NCBI RefSeq assembly: GCF_014694405.1
Contig: NZ_JAAUWV010000004.1
Coordinates: 62,001-126,000, forward strand
Source of the DNA: Pseudoalteromonas sp. S16_S37
GTDB taxonomy: Bacteria > Pseudomonadota > Gammaproteobacteria > Enterobacterales > Alteromonadaceae
Direction of reading: 5' to 3'
DNA: 64,000 bases
Position 1 is the stretch's first letter; every line of letters begins with the position of its first letter. The position numbers and the translations under genes were made by a program. Positions 19,717 through 28,856 of this stretch are shown one piece after another. The notes beneath the pieces are model-generated. The model was not told the DNA's origin. It made no database searches and saw only the letters and a program-made list of their open reading frames with translations.

Positions 19717-19752
19717 TGCGTGTGGCAATAAAAAATATGATTGCTACACGCA
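19717..19752 (+). promoter_or_regulatory. Intercistronic stem-loop between thrS and infC
   Basis: A 13-bp stem (19717-19729 pairs with 19740-19752, one G-U pair) has a 10-base A/T loop. It ends 17 bases before the GGAGGA of infC. The following tract is only partly T-rich, so it is better read as an RNA-processing, stability or attenuating element than a full terminator. Confidence 0.6.
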
Positions 19753-19782
19753 ACAATTTTGATTTTCTTGGAGGAACGTACC

Positions 19783-20328
19783 ATTAGAGGCGGAAAAAAA
19801 GGGCAAACTACAGCTCAAAAAAATCGTATCAATGAAGAAATAACTGCGAAAGAAGTTCGCTTATCTGGCGTAGAAGGTCAGGAAGCGACCATTATGTCGT
19901 TGAAAGAAGCTCAAGCGATTGCTGATGAAGCCGGAGTGGATCTAGTAGAGATTAGTCCTAATGCTGAACCTCCTGTCTGTAAGGTGATGGACTACGGTAA
20001 GTTCCTTTTTGAAAAAGCAAAATTACAAAAAGAACAAAAGAAAAAGCAAAAGCAGATCCAGATTAAAGAGATCAAGTTCCGTCCTGGCACTGACGAAGGT
20101 GACTACCAAGTTAAGCTACGTAGCCTAAGAAAATTCTTAGAAGCGGGCGACAAGGCTAAAATCACTATTCGTTTTCGTGGTCGCGAAATGGCTCACCAAG
20201 AAATTGGTATCGAATTACTTAACCGTGTTAAAGCTGACTTAGAAGATTTGGCAGTTGTTGAATCTTTCCCTAATCGTGTAGAAGGGCGTCAGATGGTGAT
20301 GATGATGTCACCTATTGCTAAAAAGTAA
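19783..20328 (+). CDS. infC: Translation initiation factor IF-3, starting at AUU
   Basis: Binds the 30S subunit, prevents premature 50S joining and proofreads start codons. 181 residues. The start is ATT at 19783: GGAGGA (19770-19775) lies 7 bases before it, and the protein then begins [10 protein letters not shown], aligning with E. coli IF-3 (MKGGKRVQTA). An in-frame TTG at 19741 lacks a ribosome site and would add 14 unrelated residues. The N domain ([15 protein letters not shown]), lysine-rich linker ([18 protein letters not shown]) and C domain are all present. The AUU start permits autorepression by IF-3, as known in E. coli. Confidence 0.97.
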   Translation: MRGGKKGQTTAQKNRINEEITAKEVRLSGVEGQEATIMSLKEAQAIADEAGVDLVEISPNAEPPVCKVMDYGKFLFEKAKLQKEQKKKQKQIQIKEIKFRPGTDEGDYQVKLRSLRKFLEAGDKAKITIRFRGREMAHQEIGIELLNRVKADLEDLAVVESFPNRVEGRQMVMMMSPIAKK

Positions 20329-20513
20329 TAAACACGGCATAATGCGCGCGAATTTAATACAGGTTTAAAGTGTCTTTGTTGGCCACCTGTATTAACCGGT
20401 TTTAAAGAAAGGGTAGTACCTTCACCGGATTTGGTTGTGAGTTAGGCCTTCAAAGTGATGGAAACATCCGCCTACTTGCATTGGTTTAAAGCAATACATT
20501 TGGAGTTATTGCA
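20329..20513 (+). promoter_or_regulatory. Structured leader between infC and rpmI, probable L20 autoregulation region
   Basis: This 185-base gap contains a perfect 11-bp stem, TTAATACAGGT (20354-20364) with ACCTGTATTAA (20385-20395), followed by a second set of possible pairings around ACCGG (20395-20399) and CCGGAT (20425-20430). In E. coli, L20 binds a pseudoknot in this interval and represses rpmI-rplT. The position and structure fit; the specific L20 fold is inferred, not demonstrated. Confidence 0.6.
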
Positions 20514-20714
20514 ATGGCTTATAAGCTAAAATCACACAGAGGCGCAGCTAAGCGTTTCAAAAAGACTGCTTCAGGCGGTTATAAGCGTAAACAGTCGCAC
20601 TTACGTCACATTCTGACTAAAAAGTCTTCTAAGCGTAAACTTCACTTACGTGCTAAGTCTATGGTTCACAAAAACGACATTGGTCTTATCGACCGTATGT
20701 TACCATTCGCTTAA
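20514..20714 (+). CDS. rpmI: 50S ribosomal protein L35
   Basis: A 66-residue basic protein of the large subunit. It begins [20 protein letters not shown] and continues with the lysine/arginine-rich core [14 protein letters not shown], as in all L35 proteins. TTGGAG stands 8-9 bases before the ATG. rplT follows after 15 bases and the two are translationally coupled in E. coli. Confidence 0.97.
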   Translation: MAYKLKSHRGAAKRFKKTASGGYKRKQSHLRHILTKKSSKRKLHLRAKSMVHKNDIGLIDRMLPFA

Positions 20715-20729
20715 TAGGGGATATCAGAA

Positions 20730-21089
20730 ATGGCAAGAGTTAAACGCGGTGTTATCGCACGTGCACGTCACAAAAAAGTATTAAAGCAAGCTAAAGGTTA
20801 CTACGGAGCACGTTCACGTGTTTACCGCGTAGCTTTCCAAGCAGTAACTAAAGCAGGTCAATACGCATACCGTGACCGTCGCGCTAAGAAACGTACTTTC
20901 CGTCAATTATGGATTGCACGTATCAATGCTGCAGCACGTCAAAACGGCCTTTCTTACAGCCGTTTCATCGATGGTCTTAAAAAATCATCTGTTGAAATCG
21001 ATCGTAAGATCCTAGCTGATATCGCAGTATACGACCAAATCGCTTTCGCAGCATTAGTTGCTAAAGCTAAAGACGGTCTAGCTGCTTAA
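20730..21089 (+). CDS. rplT: 50S ribosomal protein L20
   Basis: Early-assembly large-subunit protein that also represses its own operon in E. coli. 119 residues, the standard length. The N-terminal basic extension ([20 protein letters not shown]) and the globular domain ([20 protein letters not shown]) are both intact. GGGGATATC precedes the ATG. It is the last gene of the operon, followed by a strong terminator. Confidence 0.98.
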   Translation: MARVKRGVIARARHKKVLKQAKGYYGARSRVYRVAFQAVTKAGQYAYRDRRAKKRTFRQLWIARINAAARQNGLSYSRFIDGLKKSSVEIDRKILADIAVYDQIAFAALVAKAKDGLAA

Positions 21090-21111
21090 TAAGCATTAAA
21101 GCTTATCCCCC

Positions 21112-21138
21112 AAAAAAGGAGCCTTAGGCTCCTTTTTT
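21112..21138 (+). terminator. Rho-independent terminator after rplT
   Basis: A perfect 12-bp stem AAAAAAGGAGCC / GGCTCCTTTTTT with loop TTA and a seven-base T-run lies 22 bases after the rplT stop. It also faces the convergent dehydrogenase gene, for which its A-rich left arm would supply a U-run. Confidence 0.94.
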
Positions 21139-21166
21139 TGATCTCATCATCATATTAGCTGTGTTT

Positions 21167-21994
21167 TCAACGATTTTTTATCAATAATTTATCCAACCAT
21201 CGAGTGCTGAGAAAACGCTTTAAATATCCCATAAAGTAAGTTGGGAAAGTGACGTAATAACGAGGCTTTGCCTTTTCTGCCGTTAAAGCATGATAGAGCT
21301 TTTTATAAACAGCTTCAGGCCCGAGTGTAAACGGCTGTGGGACGGTTTGGGATGCTAGTCTATTTAGTTGAGCGATGTAGTCTTGTTCATGAGGGCTTGA
21401 TTGGATCTCAATATTATCAACAAATGCTTTTTTAGCGTTCTCTCTAAACTTAGATGTGATTGGACCTGGTTCGATAAGACTAATTTGAATATCGGTGTCT
21501 CTCAATTCCATACGCATGGTGTCTGTTAAGCCTTCCAACGCAAACTTACTGGCGTTATATGCGCCGCGAAAGGGTAAAGCGACAAGCCCCAGTACCGATG
21601 AATTATGTATGATACGCCCACTGCCATGCTGACGCATATGTTTTACCGCGAGATTTGTTAGCGTATGCCAAGAGAACAAATTAACCTCAAACTGCTGACG
21701 TAAAGCGGCGGTTGGTAGATCTTCTACGGCGCCAGGTTGGCCATAAGCACCATTATTAAAAAGTGCATCGAGTTTGCCATCGCACAACACAAGTGCTTCA
21801 TTAAACCCTTGTATTATGTTTGCCTCATCACTCAAATCGATTTGAATGCATTGCAAGCCTTCGCTTCTTAGTTTGCCCACGTCAGACACTTTTCTACAAG
21901 ATGCAATAACATTGAAGCCTGCGCTTTTCAGGGCATGGGCACAGTAATATCCAATGCCTGTTGAGCATCCTGTAATAAGAATTGATTTTGTCAT
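21167..21994 (-). CDS. Short-chain dehydrogenase/reductase
   Basis: A 275-residue classical SDR. The N-terminal NAD(P) motif is ITGCSTGIGYYCAHAL (TGxxxGIG), followed by FNNGAYG (NNAG equivalent), the catalytic Ser in IIHNSSVLGL, and YNASKFALEG (YxxxK). The arginine after the second strand (CRK) suggests NADPH preference, though this is not certain. Substrate is unknown; the long C-terminal part (after residue 190) and family resemblance are like enzymes labelled YbbO-type or retinol-dehydrogenase-like. It converges on rplT and diverges from the M14 peptidase gene. Confidence 0.88.
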   Translation of the reverse strand: MTKSILITGCSTGIGYYCAHALKSAGFNVIASCRKVSDVGKLRSEGLQCIQIDLSDEANIIQGFNEALVLCDGKLDALFNNGAYGQPGAVEDLPTAALRQQFEVNLFSWHTLTNLAVKHMRQHGSGRIIHNSSVLGLVALPFRGAYNASKFALEGLTDTMRMELRDTDIQISLIEPGPITSKFRENAKKAFVDNIEIQSSPHEQDYIAQLNRLASQTVPQPFTLGPEAVYKKLYHALTAEKAKPRYYVTFPTYFMGYLKRFLSTRWLDKLLIKNR

Positions 21995-22100
21995 AAAAGC
22001 CTTCTTTGACTATGTATTGTCCTGATTATGATTAGCCTGATGTTATTAGCTGCATATTTTTGTTGAATCACCGCACATTGTAAGATGTTAACTAAAATAT

Positions 22101-22109
22101 TGATATAAT
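22101..22109 (+). promoter_or_regulatory. Possible extended -10 promoter for the M14 peptidase gene
   Basis: TGATATAAT is an exact extended -10 (TGnTATAAT). No good -35 stands 16-18 bases upstream, which such promoters tolerate. It is 34 bases ahead of the start codon, in the 148-base divergent gap. Confidence 0.4.
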
Positions 22110-22142
22110 TGTGCTATCTAGGCTGATAATTGAGAAATAAAA

Positions 22143-23933
22143 ATGATCGCAAGCATGATTATGTTAACTGCAGGCTTGTCATTAAACGGGCATTTACCAC
22201 CGTTAATTCCTTGGCAAGGAACAAGTGAACAGTTGATGCAAACAAAAGGCCCTCTGACAACTTATTTTGAGTTGAGCGAAGGGGCTGACTCCCCTGATTA
22301 TCAGCAGACAATGGCGTTTGTAGAGCGTTTAGTTGCGGCCAACCCGACTCAATTTAAAGCTTATGACATTGGCTACAGTAATTCGGGTAGAGCTATCAAG
22401 ATGCTTGTTGCCTCTGAGCAAAGCCAGTTCTCTGCGTCGATGTTAAAAAATAATAATAAGCCCACTTTACTTATCCAAGCAGGTATTCATGCTGGAGAAA
22501 TTGACGGCAAAGATGCTGCCTTTATGATGCTCAGAGACATAGCATTGGGTAAACGTCGGGATTTACTTAGTAAAGTAAATATTTTGTTCATTCCTATCCT
22601 TAATGTTGATGGTCATGAAAGACGCAGTCGATATAACAGGATCAATCAGCGTGGGCCCGTAGAAATGGGCTTTCGAACCAATGCCAACAATCTTAACTTA
22701 AATCGGGATTATACCAAGCTTGATACCCCAGAAATAAGAGCTGTGTTAAAAGTGATTAACGAGTATGAGCCACAGCTCTACTTAGATGTACACGTAACGG
22801 ACGGTGCAGATTATCAATATGACATTACTTATGGTTTTACACCAGAGTTTGCCAGTGAATCACCAGCCATTGCTCGTGTGCTAGAAACAAAAATCAAGCC
22901 AGTCATAGATAACACTTTGCTTAGTCAGGGCCATATACCAGGGCCGCTGGTGTTTGCCATGGATAAAAGAGATTTTAAAAAAGGCATAGCTGGATGGGTT
23001 GCCAGCCCCAGATTTTCTAACGGTTGGGGTGACCTTGCAGGGGTGCCAACTATATTAGTCGAGAACCACTCTTTAAAACCTTATAAGCAGCGCGTTCTGG
23101 GAACCTACGTTTTATATGATGGATTGATATCTGCGTTATCTGAACATCAAGCAGAACTTGCAGAAGCGGTTGCTTATGAACAACAGAATCTACCTCAGCA
23201 ATTGGTGGTAAAAAGAGATTATGCAAAAAAACCTGACTTTATTAGCTTCAAAGGGGTTGCCTATAAACACTTTGAAAGTGCAATATCAGGGCAAGCGGAA
23301 GCGAAATATTTAGGTGAAGCACTACAGTATGATGCGTTGCCGATTTTCTGGCAAAAAGATGTGGCCCTAAAAGTCGATGTTCCACAAATCTTTTATGTTC
23401 CACCGGCCTACCCAGATGTGGTAGAAAAACTCAAAATACACGGAATTGCAGTACAGAAACTTAGCGAACAACAACAAGTTCAAGGTACTTTAAAGAGTGC
23501 CTCTATTGCGCAACATAGCTTCGCACAGCAACCTTTTGAGGGGCGCTTTAGAGTTGATGCTACAGTTAATTTTGATGCTGTTGAGAAATTTGATTTAACA
23601 GGTTGGTATGCGGTGCCAACGCAACAAGCTCGTGGCGAATTAGCAACACACTTATTGCATCCGCTTGCCCCAGATTCATTGTTTAGTTGGGGAGAATTTA
23701 ACACAATTTTTCAGCGTACCGAGTATGTTGAAAATTATGCACTGGAGCCATTTGCTCGTTCTATGCTAAAAGAGAATCCAGCCATGGCTTTAGAGTTTGA
23801 TCGTAAGATACGTGAAGACAAAGCGTTTGCAAATAACCCAAGTGCTCGTATGGAGTGGCTGTATGCGCAAACGCCGTATTATGATCAGGCATATTTAAAA
23901 TATCCGATCCTCATGTCGTTTAAGGAGAAGTAG
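22143..23933 (+). CDS. M14-family zinc carboxypeptidase-like protein, exported
   Basis: A 596-residue protein with a short signal-peptide-like N-terminus (MIASMIMLTAGLSLNG). The M14 zinc motif HAGEIDGKD (HxxE) is near residue 118, NRDYTKLDTPE carries the substrate-binding Asn-Arg, and the third zinc histidine is in YLDVHVTDGADY. The catalytic glutamate near 300 may be in VENHSLKPY. The second half (about 330-596) lacks a recognised domain. Likely periplasmic or outer-surface peptide or amino-acid-derivative hydrolysis; exact substrate unknown. The next gene starts one base after its stop, so they form an operon. Confidence 0.85.
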   Translation: MIASMIMLTAGLSLNGHLPPLIPWQGTSEQLMQTKGPLTTYFELSEGADSPDYQQTMAFVERLVAANPTQFKAYDIGYSNSGRAIKMLVASEQSQFSASMLKNNNKPTLLIQAGIHAGEIDGKDAAFMMLRDIALGKRRDLLSKVNILFIPILNVDGHERRSRYNRINQRGPVEMGFRTNANNLNLNRDYTKLDTPEIRAVLKVINEYEPQLYLDVHVTDGADYQYDITYGFTPEFASESPAIARVLETKIKPVIDNTLLSQGHIPGPLVFAMDKRDFKKGIAGWVASPRFSNGWGDLAGVPTILVENHSLKPYKQRVLGTYVLYDGLISALSEHQAELAEAVAYEQQNLPQQLVVKRDYAKKPDFISFKGVAYKHFESAISGQAEAKYLGEALQYDALPIFWQKDVALKVDVPQIFYVPPAYPDVVEKLKIHGIAVQKLSEQQQVQGTLKSASIAQHSFAQQPFEGRFRVDATVNFDAVEKFDLTGWYAVPTQQARGELATHLLHPLAPDSLFSWGEFNTIFQRTEYVENYALEPFARSMLKENPAMALEFDRKIREDKAFANNPSARMEWLYAQTPYYDQAYLKYPILMSFKEK

Positions 23934-23934
23934 A

Positions 23935-24576
23935 GTGCAAGTCATCACTTTACCAGTAACACCGTTTATGCAAAATGCGCGGTTTATAACCTGTGAGAGT
24001 ACTGGGAAAAGTGCAATTGTAGACCCAGGCGGTGATCTGGATAAATTACTGGCGCAAGTCAAGCAACAGGATCTGCACGTTGAATTTATCTTATTGACAC
24101 ATGGACACCTCGATCATGTAGGCGCTGCCGACGAGCTGAAAAGTGCCTTAGGTGTTGATATCATTGGGCCGCATATAGACGAAAAGTTCTGGTTTGATGC
24201 GCTGCCAATGCAGTCACAAATGTTCGGCTTTGCGCCAAAAATGCCATTTTATCCAGACCGTTGGCTTGAAGATAGAGAGCAAATTAAGCTTGGGGATGTG
24301 TTGTTAGATGTTTTACATTGCCCAGGGCACACTCCTGGGCATGTGGTGTTTTATCATAAGGCATCATCGCAAGTATTAGTAGGTGATGTCTTATTTAGAG
24401 GTTCTGTTGGGCGCACAGACTTTCCTAAAGGGGATGCATCGCAACTGAAGCAGTCTATACTTGAGCAGCTCTTTACACTGCCTGATGATACGGTAGTGCT
24501 ATCTGGGCATGGCGAAAACACCACAATTGGTTATGAAAAACAAAATAACCCATTTGTGAGTGGACGATTTGGTTAA
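23935..24576 (+). CDS. gloC: Metallo-beta-lactamase-fold hydroxyacylglutathione hydrolase (GloC/YcbL type)
   Basis: A 213-residue MBL-fold enzyme starting at GTG, with AAGGAGAAG just upstream. Metal motifs are THGHLDHVGA (HxHxDH), HCPGHTPGH, the bridging aspartate in LVGDVLFRGSVGR, and the final histidine in LSGHGENT. The sequence closely follows E. coli YcbL/GloC, including the DRWL and GRTDFPKGD segments. These enzymes hydrolyse S-lactoylglutathione, a detoxification step for methylglyoxal. Co-transcribed with the M14 peptidase gene, with no obvious functional link. Confidence 0.9.
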   Translation: MQVITLPVTPFMQNARFITCESTGKSAIVDPGGDLDKLLAQVKQQDLHVEFILLTHGHLDHVGAADELKSALGVDIIGPHIDEKFWFDALPMQSQMFGFAPKMPFYPDRWLEDREQIKLGDVLLDVLHCPGHTPGHVVFYHKASSQVLVGDVLFRGSVGRTDFPKGDASQLKQSILEQLFTLPDDTVVLSGHGENTTIGYEKQNNPFVSGRFG

Positions 24577-24647
24577 CTAAAGGGGCGGACAAATGTCTTG
24601 TCTGCATGTATAATTTTTTCCACTGACTAAAATTTAAAGAAAAAACA

Positions 24648-25106
24648 ATGTCATTAAATCAGGTTGATCGCCAAATATTGGCACTATTACAACAAGACGC
24701 AAGCCTTTCTACTGCGGAAATAGCTGACAAAGTTGGGCTATCTCAATCACCGTGCTGGCGTCGTATTGCTAAGCTGGAACAAGACGGTTATATCAAAGGC
24801 AAAGTCGCTTTGTTAGATGAAAAGCAGTTGGGTTTTGATATGTTGGTCTATGCACATGTTCGCTTGTCAAACCACGGCAGAAGTAACTTGGCTGAATTTG
24901 AAAAGCTGATAATGAGTTATGATGAAGTCACTGAATGTTACACTATGGCAGGTACAATGGACTTTATGTTACGCATCATCTCTAAAGGTATAGAAGGTTA
25001 TGAACTGTTTGTCAGAGATAACTTGCTTAATCTTGAGTATGTTCAAGAAGTTCACTCAAACGTGACTATGACCTGTGTAAAAAGAACAACGGCACTACCT
25101 TTGTAA
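24648..25106 (+). CDS. Lrp/AsnC-family transcriptional regulator
   Basis: A 152-residue regulator. The winged-helix N-terminus (DRQILALLQQDASLSTAEIA, then VGLSQSPCWRRIAKLEQDG) is the typical AsnC/Lrp DNA-binding domain, followed by the RAM/AsnC ligand domain (VTECYTMAGTMDFMLRI). It is distinct from the true Lrp at 56645. It has 71 bases upstream after gloC, enough for its own promoter. Its ligand is unknown. It is not obviously linked to the SulP gene, though it is directly upstream of it. Confidence 0.92.
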   Translation: MSLNQVDRQILALLQQDASLSTAEIADKVGLSQSPCWRRIAKLEQDGYIKGKVALLDEKQLGFDMLVYAHVRLSNHGRSNLAEFEKLIMSYDEVTECYTMAGTMDFMLRIISKGIEGYELFVRDNLLNLEYVQEVHSNVTMTCVKRTTALPL

Positions 25107-25236
25107 AATAATACCGCCGCTTGTCATAAAGTACCAGTCACCTTCGTCTATAATATTGACATCTAATTTGTTTAAAGTGCTGTATTTTGTTAAAATCCAG
25201 CGCTTTTCTGTACGTTGTAAATACAAGAGGATGTGA

Positions 25237-26793
25237 ATGTTTAATTTAATCAGCAAGGCGCCAAGCTCTGCTAAGAATGACATCTTATCTGGTTTGACCG
25301 TGGCACTAGCCTTGGTACCAGAAGCGGTTGCATTTGCGTTTGTAGCGCAAGTAGATCCTTTAGTCGGCTTATATGCTGCGTTTATTGTTGGTTTGATTAC
25401 GTCAATTTTTGGTGGACGACCTGGCATGATATCAGGTGCTACTGGTGCACTTGCGGTGGTAATGGTCAGTTTGGTTGTTGAGCATGGTGTAGAGTACCTG
25501 TTTGCCACCGTACTATTGATGGGGATACTGCAAGTTTTAGCAGGAATATTTAAACTTGGTAAGTTTATCCGCATGGTTCCTCATCCTGTAATGCTAGGTT
25601 TTGTGAATGGACTTGCGATTGTTATTTTCCTTGCACAGCTAGGTCAGTTCAAAGTGTCTGACGCGCAAGGTCAGTTGCAGTGGATGCAAGGTAGTGAGCT
25701 GTATATTATGCTTGGGCTAGTCGCGCTTACTATGTTCATTATTCACTTTTTACCCAAAGTGACCACGGCTATACCTTCCTCTTTAGCTGCAATATTGGTT
25801 GTAACGGGTTTAGTGATAGGCCTTGATCTAGAAGCCCGCAACGTATTGGATTATCTAAAAGATATGTCTGGTAATGTTAACGCGACTATTGCTGGAGGCC
25901 TTCCACAGTTCCATATTCCGCAAGTACCGTTTAATTTAGAAACGCTTTATATCATTTTCCCATATGCGCTAATACTTGCTGCGATAGGGTTAATTGAGTC
26001 TTTGTTAACGCTCACCCTTATAGATGAAATTACTGAAACGCGTGGCAACAGCAACAAAGAGTGTATCGGTCAAGGTGCGGCAAACATGACGTGTGGTGTG
26101 TTTGGTGCTATGGGTGGCTGTGCGATGATAGGGCAATCAATGATCAACATCAATTCAGGTGGCCGTAGCCGATTATCGGGCATTACTGCTGCGGTGTTAT
26201 TGCTTGGCTTTATCTTATTCGCTGCAAGTTTAATAGAGATGATCCCGTTGGCGGCACTGGTTGGCGTTATGTTTATGGTTGTACTAGGCACGTTTGAATG
26301 GTCTAGTTTTAGGTTAATGAAACGCATTCCTAAAACGGATGCTTTTGTTATTGTTCTTGTATCTGGTGTCACTGTGATAAGCGATCTAGCGATTGCTGTA
26401 TGCGTAGGTGTGATTGTGTCTGCTTTGGTATTTGCGTGGGAGCACGCTAAGCATATCTACACAAACAATTATATTGATGATGAAGGCTCAAAAGTATACG
26501 AGCTTCACGGACCACTATTTTTTGGTTCAGTGAAAAACTTTGCTGATTTGTTTGATGTAAACGCCGACCCAAGTGATGTAATTATCGAGTTTAAGCACAG
26601 CCGAGTGGCAGATCACAGTGCAATAGAGGCGATTGATAACTTAGCCGAGCGATATACAAAAGCGGGTAAAAAGTTGCACTTACGTCACCTAAGTCAAGAT
26701 TGCCTTGACCTTTTAGAAAAAGCCAAAGACCTTGTCGAAGTGAACGTAATCGAAGACCCCAAATATAAAGTGGCGTCGGACAAACTTGCGTAA
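25237..26793 (+). CDS. SulP-family anion transporter with STAS domain
   Basis: A 518-residue inner-membrane protein with about 12-14 hydrophobic segments and a C-terminal STAS domain (from about 425). SulP hallmarks are [40 protein letters not shown], and [20 protein letters not shown]. Family members carry sulfate, bicarbonate or other small anions with Na+ or H+; the substrate here is not evident. AAGAGGATG gives the ribosome site before the ATG at 25237. The 130-base upstream gap can carry its own promoter; it ends in a strong terminator. Confidence 0.92.
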   Translation: MFNLISKAPSSAKNDILSGLTVALALVPEAVAFAFVAQVDPLVGLYAAFIVGLITSIFGGRPGMISGATGALAVVMVSLVVEHGVEYLFATVLLMGILQVLAGIFKLGKFIRMVPHPVMLGFVNGLAIVIFLAQLGQFKVSDAQGQLQWMQGSELYIMLGLVALTMFIIHFLPKVTTAIPSSLAAILVVTGLVIGLDLEARNVLDYLKDMSGNVNATIAGGLPQFHIPQVPFNLETLYIIFPYALILAAIGLIESLLTLTLIDEITETRGNSNKECIGQGAANMTCGVFGAMGGCAMIGQSMININSGGRSRLSGITAAVLLLGFILFAASLIEMIPLAALVGVMFMVVLGTFEWSSFRLMKRIPKTDAFVIVLVSGVTVISDLAIAVCVGVIVSALVFAWEHAKHIYTNNYIDDEGSKVYELHGPLFFGSVKNFADLFDVNADPSDVIIEFKHSRVADHSAIEAIDNLAERYTKAGKKLHLRHLSQDCLDLLEKAKDLVEVNVIEDPKYKVASDKLA

Positions 26794-26807
26794 AGCAATT
26801 GGGCGTT

Positions 26808-26833
26808 AAAAAGGCACTTCGGTGCCTTTTTTT
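26808..26833 (+). terminator. Rho-independent terminator after the SulP gene
   Basis: A perfect 10-bp stem AAAAAGGCAC / GTGCCTTTTT with a TTCG tetraloop and a T-run lies 14 bases after the stop codon. Confidence 0.94.
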
Positions 26834-26932
26834 ATTTGCGCTGGAATGAAAAAAAACTAGGACCATTTACAGTGATTCATTCACGAGCACTGGGATATAA
26901 TTCAACAGTACTATGAGGAGTTTAATAAGCTT

Positions 26933-28003
26933 TTGAAATGGCAAGCACTGGTCGATAATCGACAACGATTTTTTTGGGTTTTACAGATAGCAGGGTGGCT
27001 TGGCTACGCACTGGTTAACTATATTGGCTCAAAAGTATTTGAGATGCGCGATATATATGTGTTTGTTATCGTGCTTAATGCTTATGCAGGGTGCTTGATG
27101 ACAGTGCCACTGAGGTATTTATACAGAAAAATATGGAATGCCTCTCCTTGGGTACTCATTTTGGTGGTGTTTGGTGCGTCTTACGTCACTGGGACATTAT
27201 GGGCAGTTGTTCAAAAGTTTAATCTATGGGAAATTTACCGTCATGGTTATCGCCCTGAAGAGTGGTTCTACTACCTGCAACAAGGCCTAGACTCTGTTTA
27301 TATCGTGCTGTGTTGGAGTGGTTTGTATTTTGGTATCAAGTACTACCAGCTGCTACAAAGTGAACGACAAAAAGCACTCAAAGCTAATACCATGGCGCAT
27401 GAAGCACAACTCAAAATGCTGCGTTATCAGCTCAATCCTCATTTTTTATTTAATACGCTCAACGCCATTTCAACACTTATTTTGGTTGAAGAAAACAAAG
27501 ATGCGAACCTGATGGTCGCGAGGTTGAGTGACTTTTTACGCTATACCCTAAATACTGACCCGATTAAAAAAGTGGCTTTAGAGCAAGAGTTACATGCACT
27601 GTTGCTCTACTTAGAAATTGAAAAGGTACGCTTTGATGAACGTTTGTCGATTGATATTGATGTCAGTGACGAAGCTAAGCAAGCGTTGGTACCCAGCCTG
27701 ATATTACAGCCTCTGATTGAAAATTCTATTAAATATGCCATTGCCCATTTATCAGAAGGCGGTAAGCTAGAAATAAAAGCACAAGTTTTCGCCAATGAGT
27801 TATTGCTGGAAGTGGGTGATAATGGGCCGGGGGCGGAGCTGCAAAATGGGCAACTGCAAAATGCCCAAGGCGTTGGTATTGCCAACACCATAGATAGACT
27901 TAAAACGCTATATGAAAATAATTATTCATTTGTGTTATCGCATAATGAACCGAGTGGTTTAAAAGTGAATATTCGCGTTCCTTTTGAGAAGGCTAAGAAG
28001 TAA
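26933..28003 (+). CDS. LytS/AlgZ-type sensor histidine kinase
   Basis: A 356-residue membrane kinase starting at TTG, with GAGGAG 12 bases upstream (rather far, so the start is the best available and not certain). Four hydrophobic segments fill residues about 12-130. The His_kinase motif LNPHFLFNTLNAIS carries the phosphorylated His170, and the ATPase has LILQPLIENSIKYA and DNGPGAE. It shares one base with the response regulator gene downstream, a classic LytS/LytR pair. The short membrane domain has no extracellular sensor, so the stimulus is probably membrane-borne. Target genes are unknown. Confidence 0.92.
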   Translation: MKWQALVDNRQRFFWVLQIAGWLGYALVNYIGSKVFEMRDIYVFVIVLNAYAGCLMTVPLRYLYRKIWNASPWVLILVVFGASYVTGTLWAVVQKFNLWEIYRHGYRPEEWFYYLQQGLDSVYIVLCWSGLYFGIKYYQLLQSERQKALKANTMAHEAQLKMLRYQLNPHFLFNTLNAISTLILVEENKDANLMVARLSDFLRYTLNTDPIKKVALEQELHALLLYLEIEKVRFDERLSIDIDVSDEAKQALVPSLILQPLIENSIKYAIAHLSEGGKLEIKAQVFANELLLEVGDNGPGAELQNGQLQNAQGVGIANTIDRLKTLYENNYSFVLSHNEPSGLKVNIRVPFEKAKK

Positions 28004-28827
28004 TGAGCAAAATTAAAGCATTGATTGTTGACGATGAGCCACTGGCCAGAAAAGGCTTGGCTGTACGTTTAAAATCGTTTTCGCAGATAGACGTTGTAGA
28101 GTTATGCGCCGGTGGACAACAAGCAATTGATGCCTGTCAAAACCAAGATATTGATTTAGTTTTCTTAGATATCCAAATGCCAGGGATGAACGGCTTTGAA
28201 GTGGCAAGAGCTTTGAGTGAGAGTGTAAAGCCACTACCTGCAATCGTATTTGTAACTGCTTTTGATCAATATGCAGTGCAAGCGTTTGAGATCCACGCAT
28301 TGGACTACATTTTAAAACCCGTTGATGACAACAGATTAGAAAAGGCGGTGGAAAAAGTGCAAAGTTATTTAAAAACACAACAAGATAACATTCACAAGAA
28401 AAAGCTAGCTAGCTTTGTTGCTGGGATAACAGGCAATAACTGTGAAGAAATTTTGAAAAAGTTGGCAACAGGCGATACTCTGGTAGATAAAAAATATCCA
28501 GAGTCATTAGCCGTAAAAGAGCAGGGCGAGATCATTCGCGTTGCTACTGCAACCATTCAATGGGTGGATGCAGCCGGTGATTACATGTGCCTACACTGTA
28601 GCGATGGCCAAACTCATATTTTGCGCAAAACCATGAAGGAGCTTGAGCAAGAACTAGACCCCGCTTTATTCGTGCGTGTTCATCGTTCAGCAATTGTAAA
28701 TACTAAACAGATCAGCAAGTTGGTTACGCAAAGTAGTGGTGAGTATTTGTTAGTATTAGATAATGGGCAAGAACTGAAGGTTAGTCGTAGCTATCGCGAT
28801 AAAGTAAAAGCGGCGTTGGCAAGCTAG
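28003..28827 (+). CDS. LytTR-family response regulator
   Basis: A 274-residue response regulator. Its receiver domain spans 1-120 with the acidic pair DDEP, phospho-acceptor Asp56 in FLDIQMPGMNG, and lysine in YILKPVDD. A linker is followed by a LytTR DNA-binding domain (about 170-272; VDAAGDYMCLHC, RKTMKELEQ, FVRVHRSAIVN). LytTR proteins activate nearby or distant promoters through direct repeats. Its start overlaps the kinase stop (TAATG). Its stop codon lies in the arm of a 10-bp hairpin shared with the convergent pykA. Confidence 0.94.
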   Translation: MSKIKALIVDDEPLARKGLAVRLKSFSQIDVVELCAGGQQAIDACQNQDIDLVFLDIQMPGMNGFEVARALSESVKPLPAIVFVTAFDQYAVQAFEIHALDYILKPVDDNRLEKAVEKVQSYLKTQQDNIHKKKLASFVAGITGNNCEEILKKLATGDTLVDKKYPESLAVKEQGEIIRVATATIQWVDAAGDYMCLHCSDGQTHILRKTMKELEQELDPALFVRVHRSAIVNTKQISKLVTQSSGEYLLVLDNGQELKVSRSYRDKVKAALAS

Positions 28828-28848
28828 GCAGCCAATTAGCTGCCTAGC
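28823..28848. terminator. Hairpin between convergent response regulator and pykA genes
   Basis: A perfect 10-bp stem GCTAGGCAGC / GCTGCCTAGC has a 6-base loop CAATTA. The regulator's TAG stop is inside the left arm. There is no long T-run on either side, so termination may be weak or Rho-assisted; a blocking role between converging transcripts is equally possible. Confidence 0.55.
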
Positions 28849-28856
28849 GAATCGGT

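Noticed and set aside
25095..25574. A 159-codon minus-strand open frame over the SulP promoter and N-terminus
   Set aside because: Low-complexity, hydrophobicity-free shadow of the SulP gene; the plus-strand gene and its ribosome site explain the region.
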